Part shown: in pieces, positions 47,239-54,764 of the stretch
Layout of the letters: the number at the start of each line of letters is the position of its first letter
Numbering within the stretch: position 1 is the stretch's first letter
Origin: Akkermansia sp.
GTDB taxonomy: Bacteria; Verrucomicrobiota; Verrucomicrobiia; Verrucomicrobiales; Akkermansiaceae
Reading direction: 5' to 3'
NCBI GenBank assembly: GCA_024405435.1
Contig: JAKSOU010000005.1
Span: 1 to 60,918, forward strand
DNA length: 60,918 nt
Translations under genes and position numbers: made by a program
Notes under the pieces: generated by a model
Told to the model about the DNA's origin: nothing
The model's input: the letters and a program-made list of their open reading frames with translations, nothing else
Databases searched by the model: none

Positions 47239-47643
47239 ATGTCAGACATCCCCATGCCCCTGTTGGGCAAATCCCTGGAAGACACCCTAGGCATCCGCAC
47301 GCTGCCCGCCCGCGAGGACGGCCTGGCGGAGGCGGAGCTGGTGGTCACGGAACGCTGCTGCCAGCCGTTCGGCATGGTGCACGGCGGCGTGAACCTGGCG
47401 CTGGCGGAAAACCTGGCGGGGCACGGGTCCATGCGCATCTGCGCGCCGGGTGAATCCGTCTGCGGCATGCACGTGAGCGGCAGCCACGTGGCCCCCGCGC
47501 CCCTCGGCTCCACCCTCCACGCCACCGCCCGCCTACTCCACCGCGGCCGCAAGACCCACCTCTGGAACGTGGACATCACCTGCGGCGGCACGCTCGTCTC
47601 CACCGTCCGCGTCACCAACTTCATCATCCGCCCGCAGGAATGA
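47239..47643 (+). CDS. Hotdog thioesterase, probable DHNA-CoA hydrolase
   Basis: This 134-residue protein has the PaaI/MenI-type hotdog pattern: LGIRTLPAREDGLAEAELVV, then QPFGMVHGGVNLALAENLA with the likely catalytic Glu at residue 57, then GMHVSGSHVAPAPLGSTLHATARL. In the order rsmA-thioesterase-menF-menD the best guess is 1,4-dihydroxy-2-naphthoyl-CoA hydrolase of menaquinone synthesis. The family also contains phenylacetyl-CoA thioesterases, so the substrate rests on context. It overlaps menF by ATGA. Confidence 0.85.
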   Translation: MSDIPMPLLGKSLEDTLGIRTLPAREDGLAEAELVVTERCCQPFGMVHGGVNLALAENLAGHGSMRICAPGESVCGMHVSGSHVAPAPLGSTLHATARLLHRGRKTHLWNVDITCGGTLVSTVRVTNFIIRPQE

Positions 47644-48743
47644 GCGCCGACCCGCAAGAGGTGATGCATCTGCTGGACGGCGCATGCCGCTCCCGCTGCG
47701 CGTTCGCGCTGATGCGGCGTCCCAACGAGGACGATTTCACCCTGGTGGCGCAGCACGCGCCGGATGCGGAGGTGTTGCCGGGCGTAGCGGCGCTGGCGGG
47801 GCGGAGCGGCTTTGCGGCGGTGCCGTTTGCGCCCGCCGCGGACTGCCCGCCCGTGCTGATACACGCGGATACCACGGCATGCGGCTGGGAGGAGATGGCG
47901 GATGCGCTGGCCGCGTTCGGCACGCGGGAACCCGCGCTCCAGGCGCAGCCGGACGCCGCGTACCGTTCCGCGGGCAAGGCGGACTACATGGCGGCTTTCG
48001 GCAAGGCCATGGATGCGCTGCAAAGCCGCGCGCTGCACAAGGTGGTGCTGTCCCGCGCGGATGTGGAGCGCGTGCCGGGCATCTCACCCGCGGAAACATT
48101 CTGGCACGCGTGCGAGGCGTACCCGCAGATGATGGTGTGCCTGTTCCACAGCCCGCAGACAGGCACGTGGCTGGCCGCCACGCCGGAGCTGCTGCTCAGC
48201 GGCGGCGCGCAGGGCTGGCGCACCGTGGCCCTGGCGGGAACCATGCCCGTGCAGGGGGGGCGATTCCTCGCCGACTGGGATGCCAAGAACCGCGGCGAGC
48301 AATCCCACGTGGTGGAGTTCATGCGCGACACCCTTTCCCAATTTTCCGATGACGTGCAGGAGGAGGGCCCGCGGGTCTCCCCCGCCGGGCACCTGGCGCA
48401 CCTGCGCACGGATTTCCGCTTCACCCTGCCCGCGGGCACCGACCCCGCCGCGCTGCTGGCGGCGCTGCATCCCACGCCCGCGGTGTGCGGCCGCCCCACG
48501 GATGCGGCACGCGCGCTCATCGCCCGCCTGGAGCCTGCGCCGCGGCGCTACTACAGCGGGTTCTTCGGCATGCTGGATGCCGCCGCGCACTCGGAGCTGT
48601 ATGTGAACCTGCGCTGCATGGAGATGTTTGCCGACAGCGTGGTGCTGCACGCGGGCGGCGGCCTGGTGCGGGAGTCCTCCGCAGAATCGGAATGGCTGGA
48701 GACGCAGGACAAGATGAACACCCTGCGCAGGTTGATTTCATAA
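47640..48743 (+). CDS. menF: Isochorismate synthase (menaquinone branch)
   Basis: This 367-residue member of the chorismate-binding family converts chorismate to isochorismate, the first step of menaquinone synthesis. The C-terminal catalytic region shows KVVLSRADVER, ATPELLLS, ALAGTMPVQGG, KNRGEQSHVVEF, PTPAVCGRPTDAA, RRYYSGFFGMLD and LHAGGGLVRESSAESEWLET; the last segment holds metal-binding Glu residues. The protein is a little shorter than E. coli MenF (431 aa) because the N-terminal part is reduced. The start is coupled to the thioesterase gene and menD follows after 10 bases. Confidence 0.92.
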   Translation: MSADPQEVMHLLDGACRSRCAFALMRRPNEDDFTLVAQHAPDAEVLPGVAALAGRSGFAAVPFAPAADCPPVLIHADTTACGWEEMADALAAFGTREPALQAQPDAAYRSAGKADYMAAFGKAMDALQSRALHKVVLSRADVERVPGISPAETFWHACEAYPQMMVCLFHSPQTGTWLAATPELLLSGGAQGWRTVALAGTMPVQGGRFLADWDAKNRGEQSHVVEFMRDTLSQFSDDVQEEGPRVSPAGHLAHLRTDFRFTLPAGTDPAALLAALHPTPAVCGRPTDAARALIARLEPAPRRYYSGFFGMLDAAAHSELYVNLRCMEMFADSVVLHAGGGLVRESSAESEWLETQDKMNTLRRLIS

Positions 48744-48753
48744 ACGAACCGTC

Positions 48754-50262
48754 ATGCTCAGCGACAAACAAAGCGTCCTTCAACTGGCGGCCCTGCTGCA
48801 CGCGCACGGCGTGCGGCACGCGGTGCTCTGCCCCGGCAGCCGCTCCGCGCCCATCGTCCACACCCTGCTGGAGTGCGGGCTGTTCACCTGCCACCGCGTC
48901 ACGGACGAGCGCAGCGCCGCTTTCGTGGCGCTCGGCCTCGCCCAGCACGGCGGCGCGCCCGCGGCGGTGGTCTGCACCAGCGGCACCGCCCTGCTGAACA
49001 TGCACCCCACCGTGGCGGAGGCTTTCTACCAGCAGGTGCCGCTCGTGGTGGTTTCCGCAGACCGCCCCGCCGCATGGATCGGCCAGCAGGACGGCCAGAC
49101 CCTGCCGCAGCCGCACGTGTTCGGCACTCTGGCGCGCCGCTCCGTAGACGTGCCGGAAATCGTTGATGAAACGAGCGCGTGGCACGCCAACCGCCTCATC
49201 AACGAGGCCCTGCTGGAATGCCGCCACCGCGTGGCCGGGCCCGTGCACATCAACATGCCCGTCAGCGAACCTCTGTACCAATTCACCACCCCGCAGCTGC
49301 CCAGCGTGCGCACCATCACCCGCTGCACCGCCCTGCCCCGCTCACTGCCCGCCCGCACCATACTGGTATTCGGGCAGCTGCCCGCGCCGCTCGCCGCGCC
49401 GCAGGGCTGCCTCTGCGTGGCGGAAAACCTTGCCAACTCCCACGGCATCCGCCGCATCGACGAGTTGGTGGACGATGCCTCCCTCCCCGCGCCGCAGCTG
49501 GTGGTCACCCTCGGCGGGCACATCCTCTCCAAGAAGCTGAAAGAGTACCTGCGCCGCAACAGGGTGGAGCACTGGCACATTAGCCCGGATGGCGCGGTGG
49601 CCGACACCTTCTGCACGCTCACCCATGTGCTGGAGATGCAGCCCGCCGATTTCCTGCGGGCGCTGCCGCCCTGCGCGGACGCAGCGTTCGCGGATGCCTG
49701 GAAGCGCGCGGAGGATGCGCTTCCCGCGCCGGAATGCGAACACGACCTCGCGCTTGCCGCCACACGCGCGGTGATGGAGCTGCTGCAGCCCGGCGACACC
49801 CTGCAGCTCGCCAACAGCTCCGCCGTGCGCTTCGCCCAGCGGTTCCCGCTGCCGGATGGCGTGCACGTGCGCTGCAACCGCGGCACCAGCGGCATCGAGG
49901 GCTCCCTCTCCACCGCCGTGGGATGCGCCGCCGCATGCGCCCCCGCCCGCTGCCTCTGCCTCATCGGGGATTTGAGCTTCTTCTACGACATGAACGCCCT
50001 CTGGAACGCCGTGGAGCGCGACAACCTGCGCATCGTCCTGCTCAACAACGGCGGCGGCCGCATCTTCGACACCCTGCCCGGCATGCCCGCGGAAGGAGCC
50101 TCGCACGATGCCATCGCGGGCGAGCACGCGCAGTCCGCGCAAGCCTGGGCGCAATCCTGCGGCCTGGCCTACATCTCCGCATCCACCCACGCGGAACTCC
50201 CCGCCGCCGTGCAAGCACTCGCCGCCGCCACCAGGGCCACCCTGCTGGAAATCTTGTGCTAA
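48754..50262 (+). CDS. menD: SEPHCHC synthase MenD
   Basis: This 502-residue thiamine-diphosphate enzyme joins 2-oxoglutarate to isochorismate. It shows the N-terminal HAVLCPGSRSAPIV, RVTDERSAAFVALGLAQ with the Glu that activates the cofactor, and CTSGTALLNMHPTVAEA. The C-terminal cofactor half shows RGTSGIEGSLSTAVG and IGDLSFFYDMNAL, followed by LNNGGGRIFDTLP. It is shorter than E. coli MenD (556 aa). Later menaquinone genes (menB, menC, menE, menA) are not in this window. It is the last gene of the rsmA-men run and meets an SDR gene head-on after 10 bases. Confidence 0.95.
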   Translation: MLSDKQSVLQLAALLHAHGVRHAVLCPGSRSAPIVHTLLECGLFTCHRVTDERSAAFVALGLAQHGGAPAAVVCTSGTALLNMHPTVAEAFYQQVPLVVVSADRPAAWIGQQDGQTLPQPHVFGTLARRSVDVPEIVDETSAWHANRLINEALLECRHRVAGPVHINMPVSEPLYQFTTPQLPSVRTITRCTALPRSLPARTILVFGQLPAPLAAPQGCLCVAENLANSHGIRRIDELVDDASLPAPQLVVTLGGHILSKKLKEYLRRNRVEHWHISPDGAVADTFCTLTHVLEMQPADFLRALPPCADAAFADAWKRAEDALPAPECEHDLALAATRAVMELLQPGDTLQLANSSAVRFAQRFPLPDGVHVRCNRGTSGIEGSLSTAVGCAAACAPARCLCLIGDLSFFYDMNALWNAVERDNLRIVLLNNGGGRIFDTLPGMPAEGASHDAIAGEHAQSAQAWAQSCGLAYISASTHAELPAAVQALAAATRATLLEILC

Positions 50263-50272
50263 GCGGAGTCGG

Positions 50273-50989
50273 CTATTCCGCGGGAGTGTCCAGGGTCCAG
50301 CCCTCGTCGCCGTGGTAGATCATGCGGTGCGTCATGCCGCCGTCTATGCAGATGTTTTCCCCGGTGATGAACCCGGCCTTGGCGGAGCAGAGGAAAAGCA
50401 CCATCTCCGCGATATCGGCGGGGGTGCCCACGCGGCCCGCGGGCTGCTGGGCGGCATCCGCACCGGAATACACGCGGCCGTTGGTCTCAATCCAACCGGG
50501 TGAGATGGAGTTCACGCGGGCGCGCCCCGCCAGGCTGGCAGCCAGCGCGTGGGTGAGCGCGGCAATGCCTCCCTTGGCCGCCGTGTAGCTTTCGGTCTGA
50601 GCCTGGCTCATGCGGTCGCGCGAGGATGAGATGTTGACCACGGAGGCTCCCGGTGCCAGATGCGGGGCAAGCAGCTTGCACAGGTAGAACGGCGCGGTCA
50701 CGCCCACCGCCAGCGCGCGGGCGAATTCCTCATAGCTGCAGGAATCCAGCCCCGCCATGGGCGGCGGCGCATTGTTGACGATGCAATCCACGCGGCCGTG
50801 CCGCTGCACCACCTCGCGCGCAAAACGCTCCAGGGTGTCCTTGTCCGCCACATCGCCCACAAAGTGGGGGCCCTCCGCCGTATCGATCACGCAAACATGC
50901 GCGCCCTCCTCGCGGAAACGCCGCGCGGTCTCCAGTCCGATACCGTGCGCACCGCCCGTCACAACCGCCACCTTGCCTTGGAATTCCAT
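50273..50989 (-). CDS. Short-chain dehydrogenase/reductase
   Basis: This 238-residue cytosolic oxidoreductase has the classical SDR features: VAVVTGGAHGIGLE (dinucleotide-binding TGxxxGIG), a cofactor-specifying Asp in CVIDTA suggesting NAD, the VNNAPPP segment, NISSSRDRMSQAQTESYTAAKGG with catalytic Ser and YxxxK, and NSISPGWIETNGR. SDR members vary widely and the substrate cannot be deduced. It is convergent with menD and has its own promoter. The start at 50989 is preferred over an ATG 9 bases upstream on promoter position. Confidence 0.9.
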   Translation of the reverse strand: MEFQGKVAVVTGGAHGIGLETARRFREEGAHVCVIDTAEGPHFVGDVADKDTLERFAREVVQRHGRVDCIVNNAPPPMAGLDSCSYEEFARALAVGVTAPFYLCKLLAPHLAPGASVVNISSSRDRMSQAQTESYTAAKGGIAALTHALAASLAGRARVNSISPGWIETNGRVYSGADAAQQPAGRVGTPADIAEMVLFLCSAKAGFITGENICIDGGMTHRMIYHGDEGWTLDTPAE

Positions 50990-50996
50990 ACCCGCC

Positions 50997-51025
50997 ACCA
51001 TACACCATGCCACTGCCCAACGCAA
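50997..51025 (-). promoter_or_regulatory. Leaderless-type promoter of SDR gene
   Basis: On the minus strand there is TTGCGT (51020-51025), a 17-base spacer and TATGGT (50997-51002), 7 bases before the ATG at 50989. It lies between the SDR and MFS genes. Confidence 0.6.
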
Positions 51026-51038
51026 ACGCAAAGTGCGC

Positions 51039-52223
51039 TCACTTCATCTTGCGGGCCAGGAGGCCGGCGCCAACGACGGCGAGGCCTCCGATGAGGAAGA
51101 CGGCCTGGGGGCCGCCTGTGGCCTGCCAGATGATGCCGCCGACCACGCCGTAGGTGATGGAGGCCACGTGGTTGATGGCGATTCCGGTGTAGATGCAGGG
51201 TGTGATTTCATGCCTGCGGTCGCCGCAGATGCGGGTGATGTACGTGGTGCGGGCCATGCCCATGGCAAACAGCACCTTGTCCAGCACAAAGCAGCATCCC
51301 ACCACGCCCACGGCCCATTCCAGCGGCAGCACGTTCGGCGCAAACGCGTACGCCAGGCACAGGCACGCCAGCATCACGCTGTCGAAGATGGTGACGTTCC
51401 TCTCCCCGAACCGTTTGATGCTCCACCCGATGAACGGCTGGGTGAAAAGGCCGATGACACCGGCGATGAGCATGATCATGCCGATGCGCGCGGGGCTCTG
51501 CCCGAGCGTGCTGACCATGAGCCAGTATCCGAAGGTGAGGAAGAGCTGCTTGCGGATGCCGTGCAGGGTCTCCAGCCCGTAGTACACGGCGTACTCGCGG
51601 CGCAGGATGAAGTTCTCCCGCATGGAGCGGCGCGGCGGAAAGGAGGCATCGTTGCGCACATAGTAGAACATGGCGGCGCCCGCTATCAGCCCGCAGGCGA
51701 TCACCGCGTAGTCCACCCCGTAGTCCGCGTTGAACTTCCACTTGGCCCACACGTACAGCGCGCCCGCAAGCGCCGCCGCCGTGCACAGCGCGCGCATCTG
51801 CCCCAGCCGCAGGCTGCGGTTCTCCGGCCGCGCCGTGTGCATCACGATGGAATCGATGGTCCCCATCAGGATGTGCTGGCCCAGGCTCGCCGTCACCACC
51901 CACAGGCTCAGCGTCACGATGCCGCAGTCCGCCGGGAGCGTCAGAATACCCACCGCGCCCGCGGCGGTGAGCATGCACGCCAGCGCGGAGAGCTTCACCT
52001 CGTTCAGGAAGAACAGCGCGCTGATGACCACGAAGCTCAGCACGCCCGGCAGCTCGCGCGGCAGCTCCATCATGCCGCGCAGCCCGGCGTCCATGCCGTG
52101 GACGTCGCTCATGTAGTTGCTGAACAGCAAATCCCACACGCCGTTGCCGAACTCCGCCAGGAATATCCCCAGCAGAATCAAAACCATCACCTTGCGGATG
52201 CCTGTCTTTGCGATTGCTTCCAT
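51039..52223 (-). CDS. Major facilitator superfamily transporter
   Basis: This 394-residue inner-membrane protein has about twelve hydrophobic segments with MFS-like arrangement: an N-terminal VMVLILLGIFLAEFGNGVWDLLFSNYM, a loop with ENRSLRLGQMRAL, and a second half beginning RKQLFLTFGYWLM with FTQPFIGWSIKRFGERNV resembling the MFS loop motif. The substrate is unknown. The chosen start at 52223 (MEAIAKTGIRKV) is followed by the first membrane segment; the open frame extends 57 codons upstream into a repeat, but a promoter sits between. It is close to the SDR gene on the same strand, but that gene has its own promoter. Confidence 0.87.
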   Translation of the reverse strand: MEAIAKTGIRKVMVLILLGIFLAEFGNGVWDLLFSNYMSDVHGMDAGLRGMMELPRELPGVLSFVVISALFFLNEVKLSALACMLTAAGAVGILTLPADCGIVTLSLWVVTASLGQHILMGTIDSIVMHTARPENRSLRLGQMRALCTAAALAGALYVWAKWKFNADYGVDYAVIACGLIAGAAMFYYVRNDASFPPRRSMRENFILRREYAVYYGLETLHGIRKQLFLTFGYWLMVSTLGQSPARIGMIMLIAGVIGLFTQPFIGWSIKRFGERNVTIFDSVMLACLCLAYAFAPNVLPLEWAVGVVGCCFVLDKVLFAMGMARTTYITRICGDRRHEITPCIYTGIAINHVASITYGVVGGIIWQATGGPQAVFLIGGLAVVGAGLLARKMK

Positions 52224-52236
52224 GGCCGGCGCGCAT

Positions 52237-52264
52237 ATTCTACCACCGTTTTGAAATCGTGCAA
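52237..52264 (-). promoter_or_regulatory. Promoter of MFS transporter gene
   Basis: On the minus strand there is TTGCAC (52259-52264), a 16-base spacer and TAGAAT (52237-52242), 13 bases before the ATG at 52223. Confidence 0.6.
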
Positions 52265-52281
52265 TGACAATCAGGGGTGGG

Positions 52282-52318
52282 AAATTTGGGATTGAGGATT
52301 TCGGATTTGGGATTTGTT
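52282..52318. repeat. GGATTTG/GGATTGA heptamer repeat
   Basis: Units GGGATTGA, GGATTTC, GGATTTG, GGATTTG run in this interval, just upstream of the MFS promoter. They match the GGATTTA-type repeats at 8690 and 26993. Confidence 0.7.
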
Positions 52319-52406
52319 TGAATGCAGAGGTGGTGGGCTGCGGCGTGGCGGCAGTTGGTACGCAGGGCACATGTGGACCAATGTTTTTTTGCAAGGCGTG
52401 GTTGTG

Positions 52407-52882
52407 GTGCGATGATTAGTGGTAACAGGCGTGGTTGGAAGGCAAACCGCCCCCGAATCCGCCCCGCCATGCGGCGGGACTCCGTGCCGAAACGTCCTAC
52501 GTGGTTACCCCCCACCCTCCCGGGTGGGGCTAACTTTGAGTCGCCATCGGAATGGCTCAATTACAGCCGCGCCTGTCGGCGCGGAGACAACAAGTTTCAT
52601 CTGGCATGCTGCCAGATGAAACATTTGCACACTGCATGCCTACAGCGTATGTTTTTAGTAATAGCGTGGCATTGCCACACCACCCGCACCCACTGGGTGC
52701 GCCGCCTTTCCCCGCGCCGCAAGGCGCGCGCACATGGAGCCATTCCGATGGCGACTCAAGGTTAGCCGCCAGGTGGAAACCTGGGGGGTGTCCCCCTCCG
52801 CACTTACAACTAACGGAACCCCGCCTCCGTGCGGGGTGGATACACGCCCACGCCTGCATACCAACCACGCTCGTTCACGCCC
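52407..52882. repeat. 476-bp inverted-repeat element with multiple hairpins (MITE-like)
   Basis: The left arm (GTGCGATGATTAGTGG...GGCGTGGTTGG, then a GCCCCGCC hairpin) is matched in inverted form by the right arm (GCGGGGTGGAT...CATACCAACCACGC). The inner ends of the arms are perfect inverses over 21 bases (52539-52559 and 52738-52758). Between them lie CCGCGCC-TGTC-GGCGCGG, GTTTCATCTGGCA-TGC-TGCCAGATGAAAC (52594-52622), a GTGGCA/GCCAC hairpin, GCACCCA/GGGTGC and GCGCC-GCAA-GGCGC. No gene fits. It ends a few bases before the murJ stop codon (52887) and may act as that operon's terminator. It fills most of the gene-free stretch 52224-52886. Confidence 0.8.
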
Positions 52883-52886
52883 CCGC

Positions 52887-54752
52887 CTACTCCGCGGGAT
52901 TGGTCTTTCTGTGGCGAAGGTAATGGGAGAATTCCACGATTTCGGGGACGCGGAGGAAGTGGCAGGAGACGGCGTAGACGATGACGCCGCCGATGCCGCC
53001 AACGGCCATGGCAAACAGGCGCGGGAAGAAGGCCCAATCCGTGAATCCATCGAAGCAGAGCAGCTTGGCGGCGTAGCAGACCACGGCGAGGAGGAACCCG
53101 GCGGCGCAGATGCGCAGCACACCGGGGATGAGGATGCTGCAGGACATGCCGCCGAGCAGGCGGCGCAGGTAGAAGAAGTAGAAGAGGAAATTGACGGTGG
53201 TGACCACGGAGGTGGTGAGCGCCAGGTACTGGGCGGGCATGCCGAACACCATCACGAACACGTAGTTCATGCCGATGGAGATGGCGCAGGCCACCATGGC
53301 CAGCATGGCGGGCGCCCACGGCTTCTCCAGCGCCAGGAATATGGGCTGCAGCACCTTCATGCCCGCATAGCCCAGCAGCCCCAGGGAGTAGCACGCCAGC
53401 ACGGAACCCGTCAGCATGGAGGCCTCACCCCCGAAACGCCCGCCCTGGAAGAACACGCTGGCAATCTGCACGCCCCAGACGGACAGGAAGACGGCGGAGG
53501 GCACTGCGAAGAGGGCCATGAAGCGCAGGGCCTTGGCCAGGTGGTCTGTGATATCGCGGTTGCCGGAGGTGAGGGTCATGCGTGAGACGGTGGGGAGCAC
53601 CACCATACCCACGGCCACGCCGAAGAGAGCCACGGGGAGCTGCCAGAGGTGGAAACCGCAGCTGAGCGCGGTGACGGAGCCGGGCTCCAGGTAGAGGGCG
53701 AAGGAGGTGTTGATGAAGATGTTGGTCTGGGTGATGCCGGCGGCGATCACACCGGGAACCATCAGGTACCAGACCTTCTTGGAGTAGGGGTCCACGAAGT
53801 GCCAGCCGCCGCGCGGGGAGATGCCGATGTTCCACTCGAAGCGCCAGCCCAGCTTGCGCAGCTTGGGCACCTGCACCAGCACCTGCGCCACACCGCCCAG
53901 CACCACCGCGATGGCGAAGCCGTACAGCGCCTGCGGGCCGAAATTGGGATCGATGAAGTAGCCGATGCCGATGCCGAAGGCGATGGTGGTGAGGTTGAAG
54001 GCGGCGCTGGCCAGGTTGGGGATGCCGAAGATGCCGAAGACGTTCAGCGCGCCCATGCACAGTGCGGAGACGGAGGCCAGCAGGATGTACGGCCACATGA
54101 TGCGGCAGAGGTCCGTGGCTAGGCCGATGAAGTTGCGCCGCTCCAGCTGCAGCGTGCCGGAACGCGAGGTGGTGCAGAGCTGCACATGCTCCCCGGGCTT
54201 CAAATCCTGCACCAGCTTGAGGCGGATGCACGGCTTGTCGAAGGTGATGGCGCCGCAGGGCGCGCTTGTGGTGAACACCGCCACCGGCAGGCCGTCCGCA
54301 TCCGTGCGCATGCCCATGAACTCGGCACCGAACTCGTAGTCGTCCGCCGATTCCTCCTCCGGCAGCTCCAGGGGCGGGGCTGTGAGCTCCACGTTGGCGC
54401 GCTCCGGGTAGAGGGCCTGCATGCAGGTGCCGGCCAGCATCACACCCAGCGCCACCAGGCAGACCATGAGCGAGGTGAGCTGGCTCCACACGCGGTTGGC
54501 CAGGCGCCAAGCCTTTTCCGGGCTGGTCTGCTGCTCCACCTTGCTCATCACGCTGGTGAAGCTCTGGGAGAGGGCGCCCTCCGCAAACATATCCCGCAGC
54601 ATGTTGGGGATGCGGAACGCGGTCAGGAACGCATCCAGCGCGCCCGTGGCGCCGAACAGGCGCGTGTACACGATTTCACGCAGCAGCCCGGTGAACCGGC
54701 AGCAGAAGATGGCGGCGGTGGCAATCAGGCTCTTTTTGTGAAGCGACGACAT
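52887..54752 (-). CDS. murJ: Lipid II flippase MurJ with a large extracytoplasmic insertion
   Basis: This 621-residue inner-membrane protein belongs to the MviN/MurJ family that flips lipid II during peptidoglycan synthesis. It begins AIFCCRFTGLLREIVYTRLFG, with AFLTAFRIPNMLRDMFAEGALSQSFTSV, which is the family hallmark, and continues with about 14 membrane segments including LMVPGVIAAGITQTNIFINT. The usual length is 510-530. The extra ~100 residues lie after the third hydrophobic segment (about 115-215), with an acidic stretch PPLELPEEESADDYEFG and CGAITFDKPCIRLKLVQDLKPGEHVQL, which looks like a small beta domain. It is the last gene of the hom-lysC-TPR-TPR-murJ run, 12 bases after the TPR gene. 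Confidence 0.95.
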   Translation of the reverse strand: MSSLHKKSLIATAAIFCCRFTGLLREIVYTRLFGATGALDAFLTAFRIPNMLRDMFAEGALSQSFTSVMSKVEQQTSPEKAWRLANRVWSQLTSLMVCLVALGVMLAGTCMQALYPERANVELTAPPLELPEEESADDYEFGAEFMGMRTDADGLPVAVFTTSAPCGAITFDKPCIRLKLVQDLKPGEHVQLCTTSRSGTLQLERRNFIGLATDLCRIMWPYILLASVSALCMGALNVFGIFGIPNLASAAFNLTTIAFGIGIGYFIDPNFGPQALYGFAIAVVLGGVAQVLVQVPKLRKLGWRFEWNIGISPRGGWHFVDPYSKKVWYLMVPGVIAAGITQTNIFINTSFALYLEPGSVTALSCGFHLWQLPVALFGVAVGMVVLPTVSRMTLTSGNRDITDHLAKALRFMALFAVPSAVFLSVWGVQIASVFFQGGRFGGEASMLTGSVLACYSLGLLGYAGMKVLQPIFLALEKPWAPAMLAMVACAISIGMNYVFVMVFGMPAQYLALTTSVVTTVNFLFYFFYLRRLLGGMSCSILIPGVLRICAAGFLLAVVCYAAKLLCFDGFTDWAFFPRLFAMAVGGIGGVIVYAVSCHFLRVPEIVEFSHYLRHRKTNPAE

Positions 54753-54764
54753 GCTGGCGGCGGC

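Noticed and set aside
50262..50273. Terminator between menD and the SDR gene
   Set aside because: The convergent gap is 10 bases and shows no stem with a T-run.
52407..52882. Integron attC sites
   Set aside because: Although the hairpins are long, no R/L box core sites with extrahelical bases or gene cassettes are seen and no integrase is present.
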